NCBI GenBank assembly: GCA_029834535.1
Contig: JAQMWT010000029.1
Coordinates: forward strand, 186,001-250,000
From: Chrysophaeum taylorii
Lineage: Eukaryota; Sar; Pelagophyceae; Pelagomonadales; Pelagomonadaceae
Direction: 5' to 3'
Length of the DNA: 64,000 nt
The position numbers were made by a program, and so were the translations under genes. Positions 1-9,600 of this stretch are shown here, piece after piece. Position 1 is the stretch's first letter. Every line of letters begins with the position of its first letter. The notes beneath the pieces are model-generated. The model ran no database searches, had not been told where the DNA came from, and worked only from the letters and a program-made list of their open reading frames with translations.

Positions 1-485
1 CAAAGCCGAGTCTCGCCGTCTCTGCCGAGTACGACCTTCTCGCGGAGTTGCTGCCGTTCCTCTACCGTCTCCGCGGCCACGCGATACACGCCAGCGCTGG
101 CCTCGACCTTTGTGATCAGGTATGCCGACTCCCTCCAGTGCTCTTCGTCTTCGTCGTCGAAGTCGCGACGGCTCGCGATCAGGCTCCCCACTTTCACGAG
201 TTCTGCCACTCGCGGGCCCGTAAAGGAGGCCATGAGCGCGTACCGCGACGGCGGCTCGCACCTGAACTCGGCCTGGCAAACGTTACACCGTTGCTGGCGC
301 AGATCGTCGTCGTACGCCATCGGGTGTGTGGGCTGAGACACGAGGACCATTCGCTGCCACTTGCGAAGGCAGTCGAGATGGACGAACCTCTGCGCCCCCC
401 TGCAGTTGCACACGTCGGGAACCAGCTCGCCCTCGCTCTCAAAACAATACCGGCACTCAGGCTCGGGCGACCTCGAACGCTTCAT
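1..485 (-). CDS. RING-CH (MARCH-type) zinc-finger protein, 3' end outside window
   Basis: Read from an ATG at 485 down to the left edge, this frame stays open for 161 codons without a stop, so the gene is cut by the window. Residues 11-70 carry a C4HC3 RING-CH pattern: CRYC, then CNCRG, FVHLDCLRKW and finally CNVC, the zinc-ligand order of the MARCH/RINGv E3 ubiquitin ligases. From about residue 90 a second domain starts with VKVGSLIASRRDF and ESAYLIT, which resembles the opening strands of the bacterial AlgH/DUF179 (UPF0301) fold; that second assignment is weak because the rest is missing. RING-CH proteins usually bind ubiquitin-conjugating enzymes, often at membranes, but no membrane segment is seen here. 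The RING-CH call is firm; ligase activity and the AlgH-like domain are inference. Confidence 0.8.
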   Translation of the reverse strand, partial: MKRSRSPEPECRYCFESEGELVPDVCNCRGAQRFVHLDCLRKWQRMVLVSQPTHPMAYDDDLRQQRCNVCQAEFRCEPPSRYALMASFTGPRVAELVKVGSLIASRRDFDDEDEEHWRESAYLITKVEASAGVYRVAAETVEERQQLREKVVLGRDGETRL

Positions 486-577
486 CGTTGCGCAGAGAGC
501 GCCAGTCAACAATTCTGCTCCTGATCACATCGAGATGTTCGTCATGAACAATAATTAATTACCCTTGTATCCATCCC

Positions 578-608
<31 letters not shown>

Positions 609-766
609 CCCTCCAGAAAAGTGCCGTTGACGGCGACACTTCTTCAACTTGTGTGCCTCTTCAAACTTCGCGACGACGACGAAGACGACGAACATATTAT
701 CCTCGTCTCGGCAGCACGCTGCACACGAAGGCACTGAAAGCTGAAGGTCCCCCGCGATCATTCGGG
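486..766. other. Intergenic, holds a (TTAG)n microsatellite
   Basis: This is the divergent space between the RING-CH gene and the amino-acid permease. It contains about seven TTAG units at 581-608. The open frame upstream of the permease start is Arg-rich and looks untranslated. No other feature is recognised. Confidence 0.6.
581..608. repeat. (TTAG)n microsatellite
   Basis: Perfect tandem TTAG units are directly visible. They lie in the shared upstream region of two divergently transcribed genes. Confidence 0.9.
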
Positions 767-2242
767 ATGTGCGGTGGGAAGAATGCTGCGCTAATGTTGG
801 AACGATCGCCTCTGCGCAGCGCCACAACGAGTGTGGCGGGAGGTGGCCTACATCCGATCTTCGCGGTGGTGTTCGGTCTCAACTATATGATGGGGAGCGG
901 GTTCTTGACACTTCCGCGCGCGTTCGTCGAATGTTCGGTAGGGCTGGGCATCGTCCTGACCGTAGTGATCGCGATCGGCGCGAACGCGTCGGCCGAGTGC
1001 CTGCTGGACGTGATGGCCCGGGCCAAGAAGCGCGTCGCGGAGCAGGCGTTGCCCGGCGAGGCCGGGTCGTTTTATCGATGCGTTCGGAGCGACCACCCGC
1101 CAACTCACACGGCACCGCCGCCACCCAAGCAGCGCTACGCGCAGGTGAGCGACCTGATCGTGCTTTACCTCGGCGTTCCGGGCCACGTGACGTACCTCGT
1201 CATGCTCGTCGGGTTCATGACGGGCAGCCTGTGGTGCTATGCCGCCATCTTCGCCAAGTCCCTCGAGGTCCACGGGTACCGGTTCTTTGGAGACGCGACC
1301 TATAAGTTGTACGTCGTCGCGTTTGGGTGCGTCGTCGTCCCGCTCGCGTGCCGCGACTTGGCCGAGCAAAAGGGATTGCAGAGCGTGCTCGCGCTCGGTC
1401 GCGCGCTCATGCTGCTTCTCATGACAGTGACGGCGGGCTTCGCGCTCTGGCACGGAGGTCCCCTCGCGCCGATCGATGGAAGCGCGTCGTGGCGGTCGGT
1501 TCTCTCGGCCGCGCCCGTCGTTGCCTTCTCGTGCACGCTTCACCACTCGGTGCCGCAAATCTGCGCACCCATCGTGCCCGCGAACGACACGCGCTTCGAC
1601 TATTTCATCCTCAACTGGGTCTTCCGCTGCGCTTTCGCGTCGAGCGTCGCGGTCTACGTGATTTTTGCCGGAACGATCGCGACCTTCTTCGGAGACCTAA
1701 CTCGGTCGTCTGTGAATCTCGACTGGGCGAACTACAGGATTCTCTCCGCCTCCGCATTCACGCGCGACTGCGGCCTGGCAATCTCGCGATTCATCATCCT
1801 GTACCCCGCCGTCAACGTCGTCGCCGCGTATCCGCTTAGTGCCGTCACTCTCGGCGACGCGCTCCTCGCCGCCTATCGCACAAAATACGAGATCGACGAC
1901 GTCGCGACGCATCTGCCGCCCTCAAGCCACCAGATCATCTTGTTTCGTCTTCTCGCTGCGGTCACGCCTCTCGTTGGTGCCGTCTTCGCTGACGACATCT
2001 CCTCCATCACTAGAATCACCGGCGTTTTCGGCATTTGCATGTGCGGAGCCTACCCGGGTATTCTTTCGCTCGTTGCCAAACGAGTCACTCCGGGACCCAC
2101 GGTCCACACCTCTGTCTTCAATACAGCCCTCGCGGCCGTCTGCTTGGTCGTTGTCGGCGCGGCCCTCGCGCTTACCCCCATTCTCTCCGCCGCTTTCAAC
2201 GCACAACGCGAGACCGCGGTGATAAAACCCCTCAAACCCTAA
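767..2242 (+). CDS. Amino-acid transporter, AAAP (Aa_trans) family
   Basis: A 491-residue single-exon membrane protein. The start was set at the ATG at 767; upstream in-frame sequence is Arg-rich and lacks membrane character. The first membrane segment has the family-typical entry FGLNYMMGSGFLTLPRAF, matching the unwound glycine-rich first helix of amino acid/auxin permeases (SLC32/36/38-like, Pfam Aa_trans). About ten to eleven hydrophobic segments follow, ending with one at residues 460-480. Such proteins move neutral or cationic amino acids with protons or sodium across the plasma or vacuolar membrane; substrate cannot be read from sequence. A polar, His/Pro-rich stretch near residues 105-120 (1080-1135) between two helices is unlike the family core and may be a loop insertion. 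Confidence 0.85.
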   Translation: MCGGKNAALMLERSPLRSATTSVAGGGLHPIFAVVFGLNYMMGSGFLTLPRAFVECSVGLGIVLTVVIAIGANASAECLLDVMARAKKRVAEQALPGEAGSFYRCVRSDHPPTHTAPPPPKQRYAQVSDLIVLYLGVPGHVTYLVMLVGFMTGSLWCYAAIFAKSLEVHGYRFFGDATYKLYVVAFGCVVVPLACRDLAEQKGLQSVLALGRALMLLLMTVTAGFALWHGGPLAPIDGSASWRSVLSAAPVVAFSCTLHHSVPQICAPIVPANDTRFDYFILNWVFRCAFASSVAVYVIFAGTIATFFGDLTRSSVNLDWANYRILSASAFTRDCGLAISRFIILYPAVNVVAAYPLSAVTLGDALLAAYRTKYEIDDVATHLPPSSHQIILFRLLAAVTPLVGAVFADDISSITRITGVFGICMCGAYPGILSLVAKRVTPGPTVHTSVFNTALAAVCLVVVGAALALTPILSAAFNAQRETAVIKPLKP

Positions 2243-2753
2243 CTCCGTCGTGTGCGGCAGTTTTTGCGTGACGCGATGACGCTATTTTTGTTCTGACCTC
2301 GCTGCCGACCATTGTCTTTGCTCCGCACTAGTTTGAACTCACCCCCTCCCTCGCTCCCTCCCGCGATACTCACATCTTTGTGCGTGCGACGAAGCTTACT
2401 CTCGTGGTGGTGCCACTGGTGGTGGTGACGGTACGTGCGCCCACCCACCGAGATCTCGTCTTCGTCGGCAGGGCACTTGTTGGTCTTCCGAGGGAGGGAG
2501 GGAGGGAGGGAGGGAGGGGGATATTAGTGGTTCCACCTCCCGCGGGAGAGCTAATTCCGATGTCAGCAGCGATGGCACGCGCAGCCAGATTTCCGGGGGT
2601 GTGGGGCGATAGTGTTTCCCGGGATAAAATATTGCCCGACCTAACAATATCGAGGAGGAGGAGGAGAAGAAGGAGGAGCAAGACGCACGTGCATCACGAG
2701 CTTCATCTTCGCAGGCGCGAGTGCTGCTGCTGCGGCTACTGCTGGGGCATCTC

Positions 2754-2787
<34 letters not shown>
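2754..2787. repeat. (ATG)n trinucleotide microsatellite
   Basis: About eleven near-perfect ATG units in non-coding DNA between convergent genes. Confidence 0.9.
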
Positions 2788-2875
2788 ATGATCGAACGGG
2801 GAGGAGGAAGGTCAAAAACACCAAGAGGAACGGGAGAAACGACGACGGTAGATCTTTTGGCGGACGGGCGGGCGG

Positions 2876-2956
2876 ATCTGAGCAGGTCGGATCGGGTCGG
2901 AGCGGATCGGAGAGGACCAGGTCGGATCAGGTCGGATCAGGTCGGAGCGGATCGTC
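2876..2956. repeat. GGTCGGAT-type minisatellite
   Basis: Imperfect tandem copies of an 8-10 bp unit (GGTCGGATCA and GGTCGGAGCG variants) fill about 80 bp. It lies just beyond the 3' end of the glycosyltransferase gene. Confidence 0.75.
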
Positions 2957-2980
2957 CAGGTAAGGAGAAGGAGAGAGTCA

Positions 2981-4804
2981 CTACTTTGTTGGCGAGGCGC
3001 GTTGTCGTCTCAAGTCGGCGACGTAACCAGCGACGTAGCGATGCCAGTCGAGGGCGCAGGAGCTGATGCAAGCCGAGACAGATTTGTCGCACCAGGGGAG
3101 GGCGTTTCGTCTGTAATGACGGGCGCCGTGGAGGAGGTGAGTGACGTTGAAGCGGTGGCCGTGGTTTCTGGCGTGGGAGACGTCGCGCCAGAGGCAGATG
3201 GCGCCCTCCGAGGGCTCGGCGTGCGTGACGGTGCGGGCCGACATCCGCCAGGGCTTGACCTCGCCGTTGAAGTGAAGGATCTTGGCGTGCGCGGCAAAGG
3301 GGCAGACGTAGGGGTAGTGGTTCTTGTATTTTTCTGGTCGCTCGGCGCCGCGGTGCGTTCCGGGCGGCGCGTCGAGCGCGGCGAGAATCGAGTACGAGGT
3401 CTCGGCAGATTTTGGGGTCGGGTTGTCGAGGGGGCGGGACTCGAGGAGTTGCTCGCGCCACGAGAGCCCTCGCGGCGAGGAGGAGGAGCTAACCGACTCG
3501 GAGGCGTCGGCCGCCGCGCTGTCGCGCCTCGACTTGGCGACGATGCGCATATAGCCGAGGAGATCGTGCTCAAAGTCGACAAAGCCGGGATAGGAGCGTC
3601 GCGTCTCGGCGGCGATGTCGTGCCACTCGGGAATGCCGATCGCGTCTCGGCCGAGGCCGCGGACGTTCCACTCGCCGTCGAGGCGCTCGTAGTTCGTGGC
3701 GAGCGCGAGGAGAAAGGGTGGCTGGCTCACGCCGCTCCGGAAGAGCGCGCCTCGGGCGTGGACAAAGTCGATGACGTGGCGCTCGATGTGCTCGGCGAGG
3801 CGGTCGCGGAGCCAGACGTCGCGATTGAGCAGCAGGACGCCGCGGTTGAAGACGCACGTGTCGTTGGGTGGCATGGGTCGCGGCATGGGCTCGCAGTCGG
3901 GGGAGGCAAGGAGCCGCGAGCCGTTGGTGGGGGGCGGCACGCGGCCGCAGCCGTCGCGAATCAGGTTTTCGGCGCGAACGCGCGCCGCGCGACGGTACGC
4001 GGCCGCGAGCTGGAAGTCGATGTACTTGAAGATGTGCTGCGTGCAGTCCTCGACGGCAGCGGCCGGCTTGCCGTTCATCGGCATCTTCGCGAGCTCGCCG
4101 ACGTCGGACCTCACGATCACGTCCGAGTCGACGTAGAGGATTCGCGGCGCCTTGACGACGTGCGGCAGGTAAAAGGCGGCAAAGTTGAACGCGGACAACA
4201 GCTCCTTGCGCTTAACGCGCGAGCTGTTCGCGAGCACGGCGAGAGCCCGCATCGCCGGCCGGCTCCGAAGCTGCTCCTCGAGCCCGACGCACACGCTCAC
4301 GCGGGGCCCCGTCGCGTTCGAGCCGCCGCCGGCAGTGAAATACCGGCGCACGATCGCCGCGAGGCCGGGTCGCGCTCTCTTAGACACGAGGACGACGAAG
4401 GACAAGCTGTGGGGCTCGGCCGCGTTGCTGAGGGTCGAGTTGATCACGGCGAAGATCGGGAGCGGGTCTTCCTCGTCGGAGGCGAGGGCGACGACGAAGG
4501 GATCGCCCGACGCGAGCGGCTCCTCGCACCAGATCCCGTTCCCCCACTTCTCGGGAATGGCGTGGTACACGCTCCGCTTAGAGCTCCGGAAGGCCCGCTC
4601 CCTCAGCTTGTACTCCTTGAGTCGTTGCTCGCGGTCGCGGTCGACCTTGGTGCTGATGCTCGCACCCGATTTCGGGATCGCCACGCGCCTTTCCGTTGTC
4701 GCCTTCGCCTTGGCGGAAGTGGTCGCGCGCTTTCGCTTCCGCGAGTCGGCCGTCTCCAACTCGCTGCAGGCGACGAGGCTCACAAGGAGGAACCGCGACA
4801 ACAT
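2981..4804 (-). CDS. Glycosyltransferase family 8 protein (secretory pathway)
   Basis: A 607-residue single-exon protein. The ATG at 4804 gives MLSRFLLVSLVACS, a plausible signal peptide; sequence upstream of it has no ATG in frame. The GT8 hallmarks are in order: the manganese and nucleotide-sugar binding DSD in RILYVDSDVIV (about residue 225), the CVFNRGVLLLN motif, and the C-terminal HFNGEVKPW motif (about residue 513), the GT8 HxxGxxKPW metal-binding element. GT8 includes glycogenin, bacterial LPS galactosyltransferases and plant galacturonosyltransferases. Several N-x-S/T sites and the leader suggest a Golgi-lumen or secreted enzyme building a polysaccharide or glycoprotein. Donor and acceptor cannot be told. 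A Ser/Ala-rich insert (about residues 420-450) separates the two conserved halves. It is head-to-head with the RsmE gene. Confidence 0.88.
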   Translation of the reverse strand: MLSRFLLVSLVACSELETADSRKRKRATTSAKAKATTERRVAIPKSGASISTKVDRDREQRLKEYKLRERAFRSSKRSVYHAIPEKWGNGIWCEEPLASGDPFVVALASDEEDPLPIFAVINSTLSNAAEPHSLSFVVLVSKRARPGLAAIVRRYFTAGGGSNATGPRVSVCVGLEEQLRSRPAMRALAVLANSSRVKRKELLSAFNFAAFYLPHVVKAPRILYVDSDVIVRSDVGELAKMPMNGKPAAAVEDCTQHIFKYIDFQLAAAYRRAARVRAENLIRDGCGRVPPPTNGSRLLASPDCEPMPRPMPPNDTCVFNRGVLLLNRDVWLRDRLAEHIERHVIDFVHARGALFRSGVSQPPFLLALATNYERLDGEWNVRGLGRDAIGIPEWHDIAAETRRSYPGFVDFEHDLLGYMRIVAKSRRDSAAADASESVSSSSSPRGLSWREQLLESRPLDNPTPKSAETSYSILAALDAPPGTHRGAERPEKYKNHYPYVCPFAAHAKILHFNGEVKPWRMSARTVTHAEPSEGAICLWRDVSHARNHGHRFNVTHLLHGARHYRRNALPWCDKSVSACISSCALDWHRYVAGYVADLRRQRASPTK

Positions 4805-5001
4805 CCTAGGCCATCGCGACCCGACGACGACGACGAGACAACCACGCCCCAAAAATTGAGCCGCCCATTAGCGTACAGGTTTGTGTGCGGCGCCTTTTCG
4901 GTCTCTCGCCTATTCATTCATTACCCTTTTTGTTCTCTCCTCGACCCTACTCTTCTTCTTTGCGCGCGCTTACCCTCCTCGTGTGTGTCCGTCCGTCCTC
5001 G

Positions 5002-6247
5002 ATGTGGTGGATGTGGCTCCTCGTGCCGATGAGCTTTTCCCCCCGGCGGAGACGTCTCCGACCACTCGGCATCCGCCACCTCAACCGGTTGATGCTCGAA
5101 AGGGCCGAGCTCGCGTGCGATAACGAGACGCATCTCGTGCTTCCGCGCGATGATCGCCGCGCCCAGCACGTGCGCGAGCACATTTGGCGCCGCCAGACGC
5201 CGCCGACACCCACGCTACGCGTCGGCGTCGTGGACGGCGGCTCGGTCGACTGCGGTGCGCGACTCGCGGCCGACGGCGGCCTGGTCCTCGAGACAAACGC
5301 GACGATACGCGCCGCGCTCGACGTCGCGGCGCCGCGTCCGCGTATCGACGTTCTCCTGGGGCTCCCGGCCCCGCTCCGCTTGAAACGCCTCTTGCCCACG
5401 GTCTCCTCCCTCGGCGTCGACGCGCTGTGAGCGACAAAATCGACGTCGCCGATGAGATTTGCCACCACAGGTGGCTCGTGGGCACGACTCGGGTCGAGAG
5501 AGCTTTTTTCGGCAGTTCGCTCCTTCGCGATATCCGCTGTTTGACCAAAAGGGACGCGTCGAGCGGAATAGAGCCCAGGGAAGCCCCCCCGGGCACCCCC
5601 ATCCGGGACCTCTTGGTCGAGGGAGCCGAGCAGTCTGGTACGACGCCATCGCCCGAAATTGAACGACGCAAACCTCCTCGCGCAGGCTTCACGGCGATTC
5701 CAAAGCTCGCCCTCGTCTCGTCGCTCTCTACCGCCCTCGATGCTATCGACCGCCGGGCCCAAGGCCAGCGCGTCTTGCGGTGTGCTGCGCACCCCGACCG
5801 CGGTCTGTCGGTGTCGTCGATCGCGCTAGAGACGATGTTCCGCAGGCGACAGCTTTCGAGCCAAAGACGACCAGACGGGTGAGGTGCGCTCGCTCGCCCT
5901 CCGCGACACGCACTCCGGGCCGCAGCTGGTCCAAATTCCGCGATCGAGGCCTGTTTCCGACCTTTTTCCACATCACGCGGCGGCTTCCGAGAAAGATCAA
6001 GATCTGCGGGTCACCCTCGCGGTCGGCGCCGAGCGCGGCTGGGTAATTATCCTATGTCAATCGCCGGGGTCCCATCTCCTTCTGCTCCATACAGGAAGAA
6101 CCAGACGAGCTCCTCCTCTTGCAGCAACACGGCTTCCACTTTTTGACCCTCGGACCGCGGACTCTGCGCACCGACGTTGCCCTCGTCGCACTTCTCGCCC
6201 TCTTGCAGGACCGCCTGGACAACAAAACACCCGCCGCCGAATCTTGA
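5002..6247 (+). CDS. RsmE-type 16S rRNA (uracil-N3) methyltransferase, spliced
   Basis: No single frame covers this gene. Exon 1 (5002-5426) encodes RHLNRLML, LPRDDRRAQHVREH and LRVGVVDG, the N-terminal PUA-like part of RsmE, then LLPTVSSLGVDAL. A 44-nt intron (5427-5470, GTGAGC...CACAG) restores the family sequence by joining LGVDAL to WLVGTTRVERAFF; exon 2 continues with LLVEGAEQSG. The SAM-binding knot follows as VTLAVGAERGW (ends 6042), a 52-nt intron (6043-6094) and exon 4 (6095-6247) with TLGPRTLRTDVALVALLAL. RsmE methylates U1498 of small-subunit rRNA, here presumably in plastid or mitochondrion; the leader MWWMWLLVPMSF may be part of a targeting signal. The knot glycines read GAERGW instead of the usual GPEGGW. 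The exon 2 to exon 3 junction (about 5830-5990) is unresolved; a stop at 5880-5882 must be spliced out. Confidence 0.8.
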
Positions 6248-6618
6248 GCGTAGCGTATTATTTAGAGTGTCCGTGGCGACACGCGGTCGATGCGAGCTCA
6301 CCGTGTGCGGTCGCGTGTGCTCGCGGGTTGCTTGCCCAACTTGGGCAGCCCCCCGGGCTGACTACCTCTACCCCAAAAGCAAGTGTCCTACCTCGTGTCG
6401 CGTACACCGCTCGGTGGGGGGACGGTGGTGTAATTCCCCCTCCCCCCCTTCCCCGCGCAATTTTTTTTTTTTTTGCTCGGATTTCCTTAATGCCTAACCG
6501 AGACGGACTGACTATAGGGTGCGCCTTGTGATATCTACACTGTTTGCCTCTCGATACATATATGATTCGGCGCGCAACACGAGGCACGCGACATGACTAG
6601 CTACAACAAGTATGTGTG
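6248..6618. other. Intergenic between convergent RsmE and TOR genes
   Basis: Space shared by two 3' ends. It contains a run of twelve or more T (about 6459-6474) after a C-rich tract. Nothing else is recognised. Confidence 0.6.
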
Positions 6619-9600
6619 TCACCAGAACGGACACCAACCAACGAACGCTTGACACAAATTTTGGACATCGGTTGCCTGCTGGATGAGTCGATCGACCTGT
6701 TCTACGATGGACAACGCTCCTGCATCGTCAAAGTCGCAGCCTGTGAGTTTATCTTCGACGCGCGCCATGACGGCAACTGCTTTCTCGTTGAGGACCTCTA
6801 TTGGGGCTTCGGCACCTTCTTCGCCGAGTGTTTGCACTAGGTCCCTTTCACGCGCGGATCGATGATCGAGTCTCGAGTTTGCAATAGACCCCACAACCGA
6901 GTTTCGGTTGCCTCGAGAATTCGACGCATCGTGTACAGAATGCGCTGAGTATCGCGTGCTGTTTGCTGATAAACTCGCAGCCATGCGCGACATCTTCAAA
7001 TGCATCGATGATCGCTGCTGCTGCTGTTGCTGTGATACCTGAGAGAAGACAAAGTCAGTCGCAGGTAATCATCGTTGAACGACGTGGCACACTCTTGAGA
7101 CAGACGCTGCAATGCCGACTCTTGATCGTGCACGCTTGTCGGACGAGGGTGCAACCGAACCTGCTGCCGTTGACGTTGAATCATGCGCGCCATTCGGTTC
7201 GATTCGTCCCTGCGAACGGCGCTCTGATGCGGCTGCACGTATCGAGCTGCGGTGGGAGACCCCCGTCTCCCGTGAAGTGTCCCGAGACTCGGTTTCGCCC
7301 GATTCGGCGTACGAACGATACTCGTCGTCCGTATGTTCTTCTTCGTTGTCCGAGCGACCGTCGTCTGACCCTACCTCGTCATCGTCATCGTCAGACTGGT
7401 CATCCGACTCATCTTCGCGACCTTCCTTGAGCTCGGATCGCACGCGATCCTCTTCGTCATCGCCGTCATCTCCCTCGTCTTCGTCGTCCTCGTCCGAACG
7501 TCCATCGTCTCTCGTAGCTGACATGCTATCTCTGCCCGTCGAGGACCTGGCACCATCATCTCGACGCGCGCTCCCACTCTTCGTTGCGTCTACACTTGGA
7601 TCCCCGCTAAGATTCGTGCCCGGCTTCTCCGACAAATCGCCAATCTCGGGTTCCACCGTACCGCCAAGAAGTCGCCAGCTTATGAGCGGGTCATGAATGA
7701 AAGCCTCCAGCATCGAAAGTAGCGAGTCGCGGTTGTGGCGAAGAACGCGCATTACGCGCTCGCACGACGACCGAAACGTGCCCTCGACCCCGGAGACTTC
7801 CATTGCGTTGACGAGCATGCGCGTGAGACGAAACGGCACACGCTCTGGGAACTTGTCGCGATGCATTGCCACTTCAAAGCTGCGGGACAGGGCGGCGGTT
7901 CACGACCAATCATACTAGAAACTACATACAAACAAGGAAACAACATTATTCCACAACACAGGCCAAACGGCATAAAGCCAAGCGCACAGAGAGTTTTTCG
8001 GATTGACGTACCAATCACCGAAGTCTATATGAAGGATCTTGCCAGTGCGCCTGTCGAGCATCAGGTTCGACGGGTGTCGATCACCGAGACCAAGGATGTG
8101 GCCGACCATGGACATGGTAGCCAGTGATCGCGTGTAGTGAGTACGACGCTCGAGCCACTGCTCCGAGTGTGCGGACTTGAGCCAGAGAACCTTCGAGAGA
8201 TCTTGCCCCGCGACGTCTGCGAGCGCAGCTTCAAACACTTCCACTTTTTGAGCGAGAGTAAGCGCATCGTAATCAGGGGCGAGCTGGAGCATGACGCGGT
8301 GTTCGACGTTAAGCACGATTTTTCGCGCCTCGCGGAAGTCGCGCACGAGCGCATGAAGGGTATCGGAGGCTGGAACCCAGCCAACAACGCCGCAGTTGTG
8401 CGACAGAGGCGTGACTGCATACCGCTGAATCAGTAGATGACCGTGTTCGCACGTCCTACGATCCTTCGCGAGGAGTGCGTTTGCAAGACCGAAGAGCTGC
8501 ATCGCGCGCTCGTCTTGACGCAAGTCCTCGTGACCCTTCAAAAGGAAGCCATATTCGCGACCATCCGAGCCTCGCATCGCCAGTCGCCGGGGCCGCTGCT
8601 TCGACGTAATGACGTGGACAGCGCTCCCGAAACGCAAGATCCTCGCCGCCGTACCGTCGACACGGTATGTCCCCGGGACTGCGAGCTCGAGGTTCCGCGC
8701 GTTTACGAGAGCCGGCGACACATATTTCAGCTCAAGCATCGTGAGCTGCGGAAGCTGCTTGTTGACCCTGCGAAAGACTGTGTAGTATAGGTCCCAAGCC
8801 TGGTTCAATGCGCTGTCCATTTGATTTCTGAGACGTTTTCGTGCTTCCTCGTCGTCATTGCTGCTCCCAGGCTCTTGGGACCCGCTGACTCCTCCGGGCT
8901 CGATCTCATCAGCGCGATTACCGCCAGCCATAGCCGCGGCACTTTGCTCCTCCGAAACAGGACCTCGCTCTCTACTCCCACGACGCCGCGCGCGGCGCGC
9001 GGTGTTCTTCGAACTTTTCCGTGACGTGGATGCGGGGGGCAACTTCGCCAGAGCCTCGGCCGCACGTTCGTACTCGTCGAGGCATCGACTCGCATCAGCA
9101 AGATCACGGCCGAACGCCTGCTGGAAGGCGTGTTCGCGCATTGTATGCGGTCCAGCCTCGAGCTCCGCATGAAGCGGCCGGAGAATTGCGAGCATGGCAT
9201 CGACGTCTGCATCGCCAAAATATAGACGACTTGCCTCTTCAAGTCCTTCGTGCCACTTTTCATGCCAGAGAATCGCAACGCGAATGAGTTCCTCAGACAC
9301 GAGGAGTGCTTGTTCGACGAGCTGTGGAGCGACACGCCTCGGTGCCAAGAGAATCGCGGCAGCCGCTGTCCGGCGTTCGTCTCGCGGGCTTTTCAGCTGG
9401 AGAGATAATGGATACACGAGAGCTTGCGGATGCCGGGCTCCAAGACGCGCGAGGAGGCGATGGAGTGCGGACCTTGGAGAGGCATCTGAAGCGCCGATGC
9501 GAGCAATCAGTTGGGGCAGAACACCAAGCCACGCATCTAACGGGGTACCTCTGATCCCAGTTCGACGGCCACCGGTGCTGCTCGAGAGAGGCGAGTACGG

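Larger units (their letters stand above)
2243..2980. other. Intergenic, simple-repeat rich
   Basis: This is convergent space between the permease and the glycosyltransferase. It holds a GGGA-type run (about 2490-2518), purine-rich GGA repeats (about 2652-2680), an ATG/GAT run (2754-2787) and a GGTCGGAT-type minisatellite (2876-2956). Long open frames here are low-complexity and not believed to be coding. Confidence 0.6.

Noticed and set aside
2380-3066. Plus-strand ORF of 228 codons
   Set aside because: It runs through GGA, ATG and GGTCGGAT repeats and overlaps the glycosyltransferase 3' end; low complexity explains the open frame.
3002-5032. Plus-strand ORF of 676 codons opposite the glycosyltransferase
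   Set aside because: It is an antisense shadow of the GT8 gene caused by GC-rich codon use; it has no domain of its own, while the minus frame has all GT8 motifs.
6619-7872. FATC and kinase-end ORFs as separate small genes
   Set aside because: They hold the missing C-terminal motifs of TOR and join it by GT-AG introns in correct phase.
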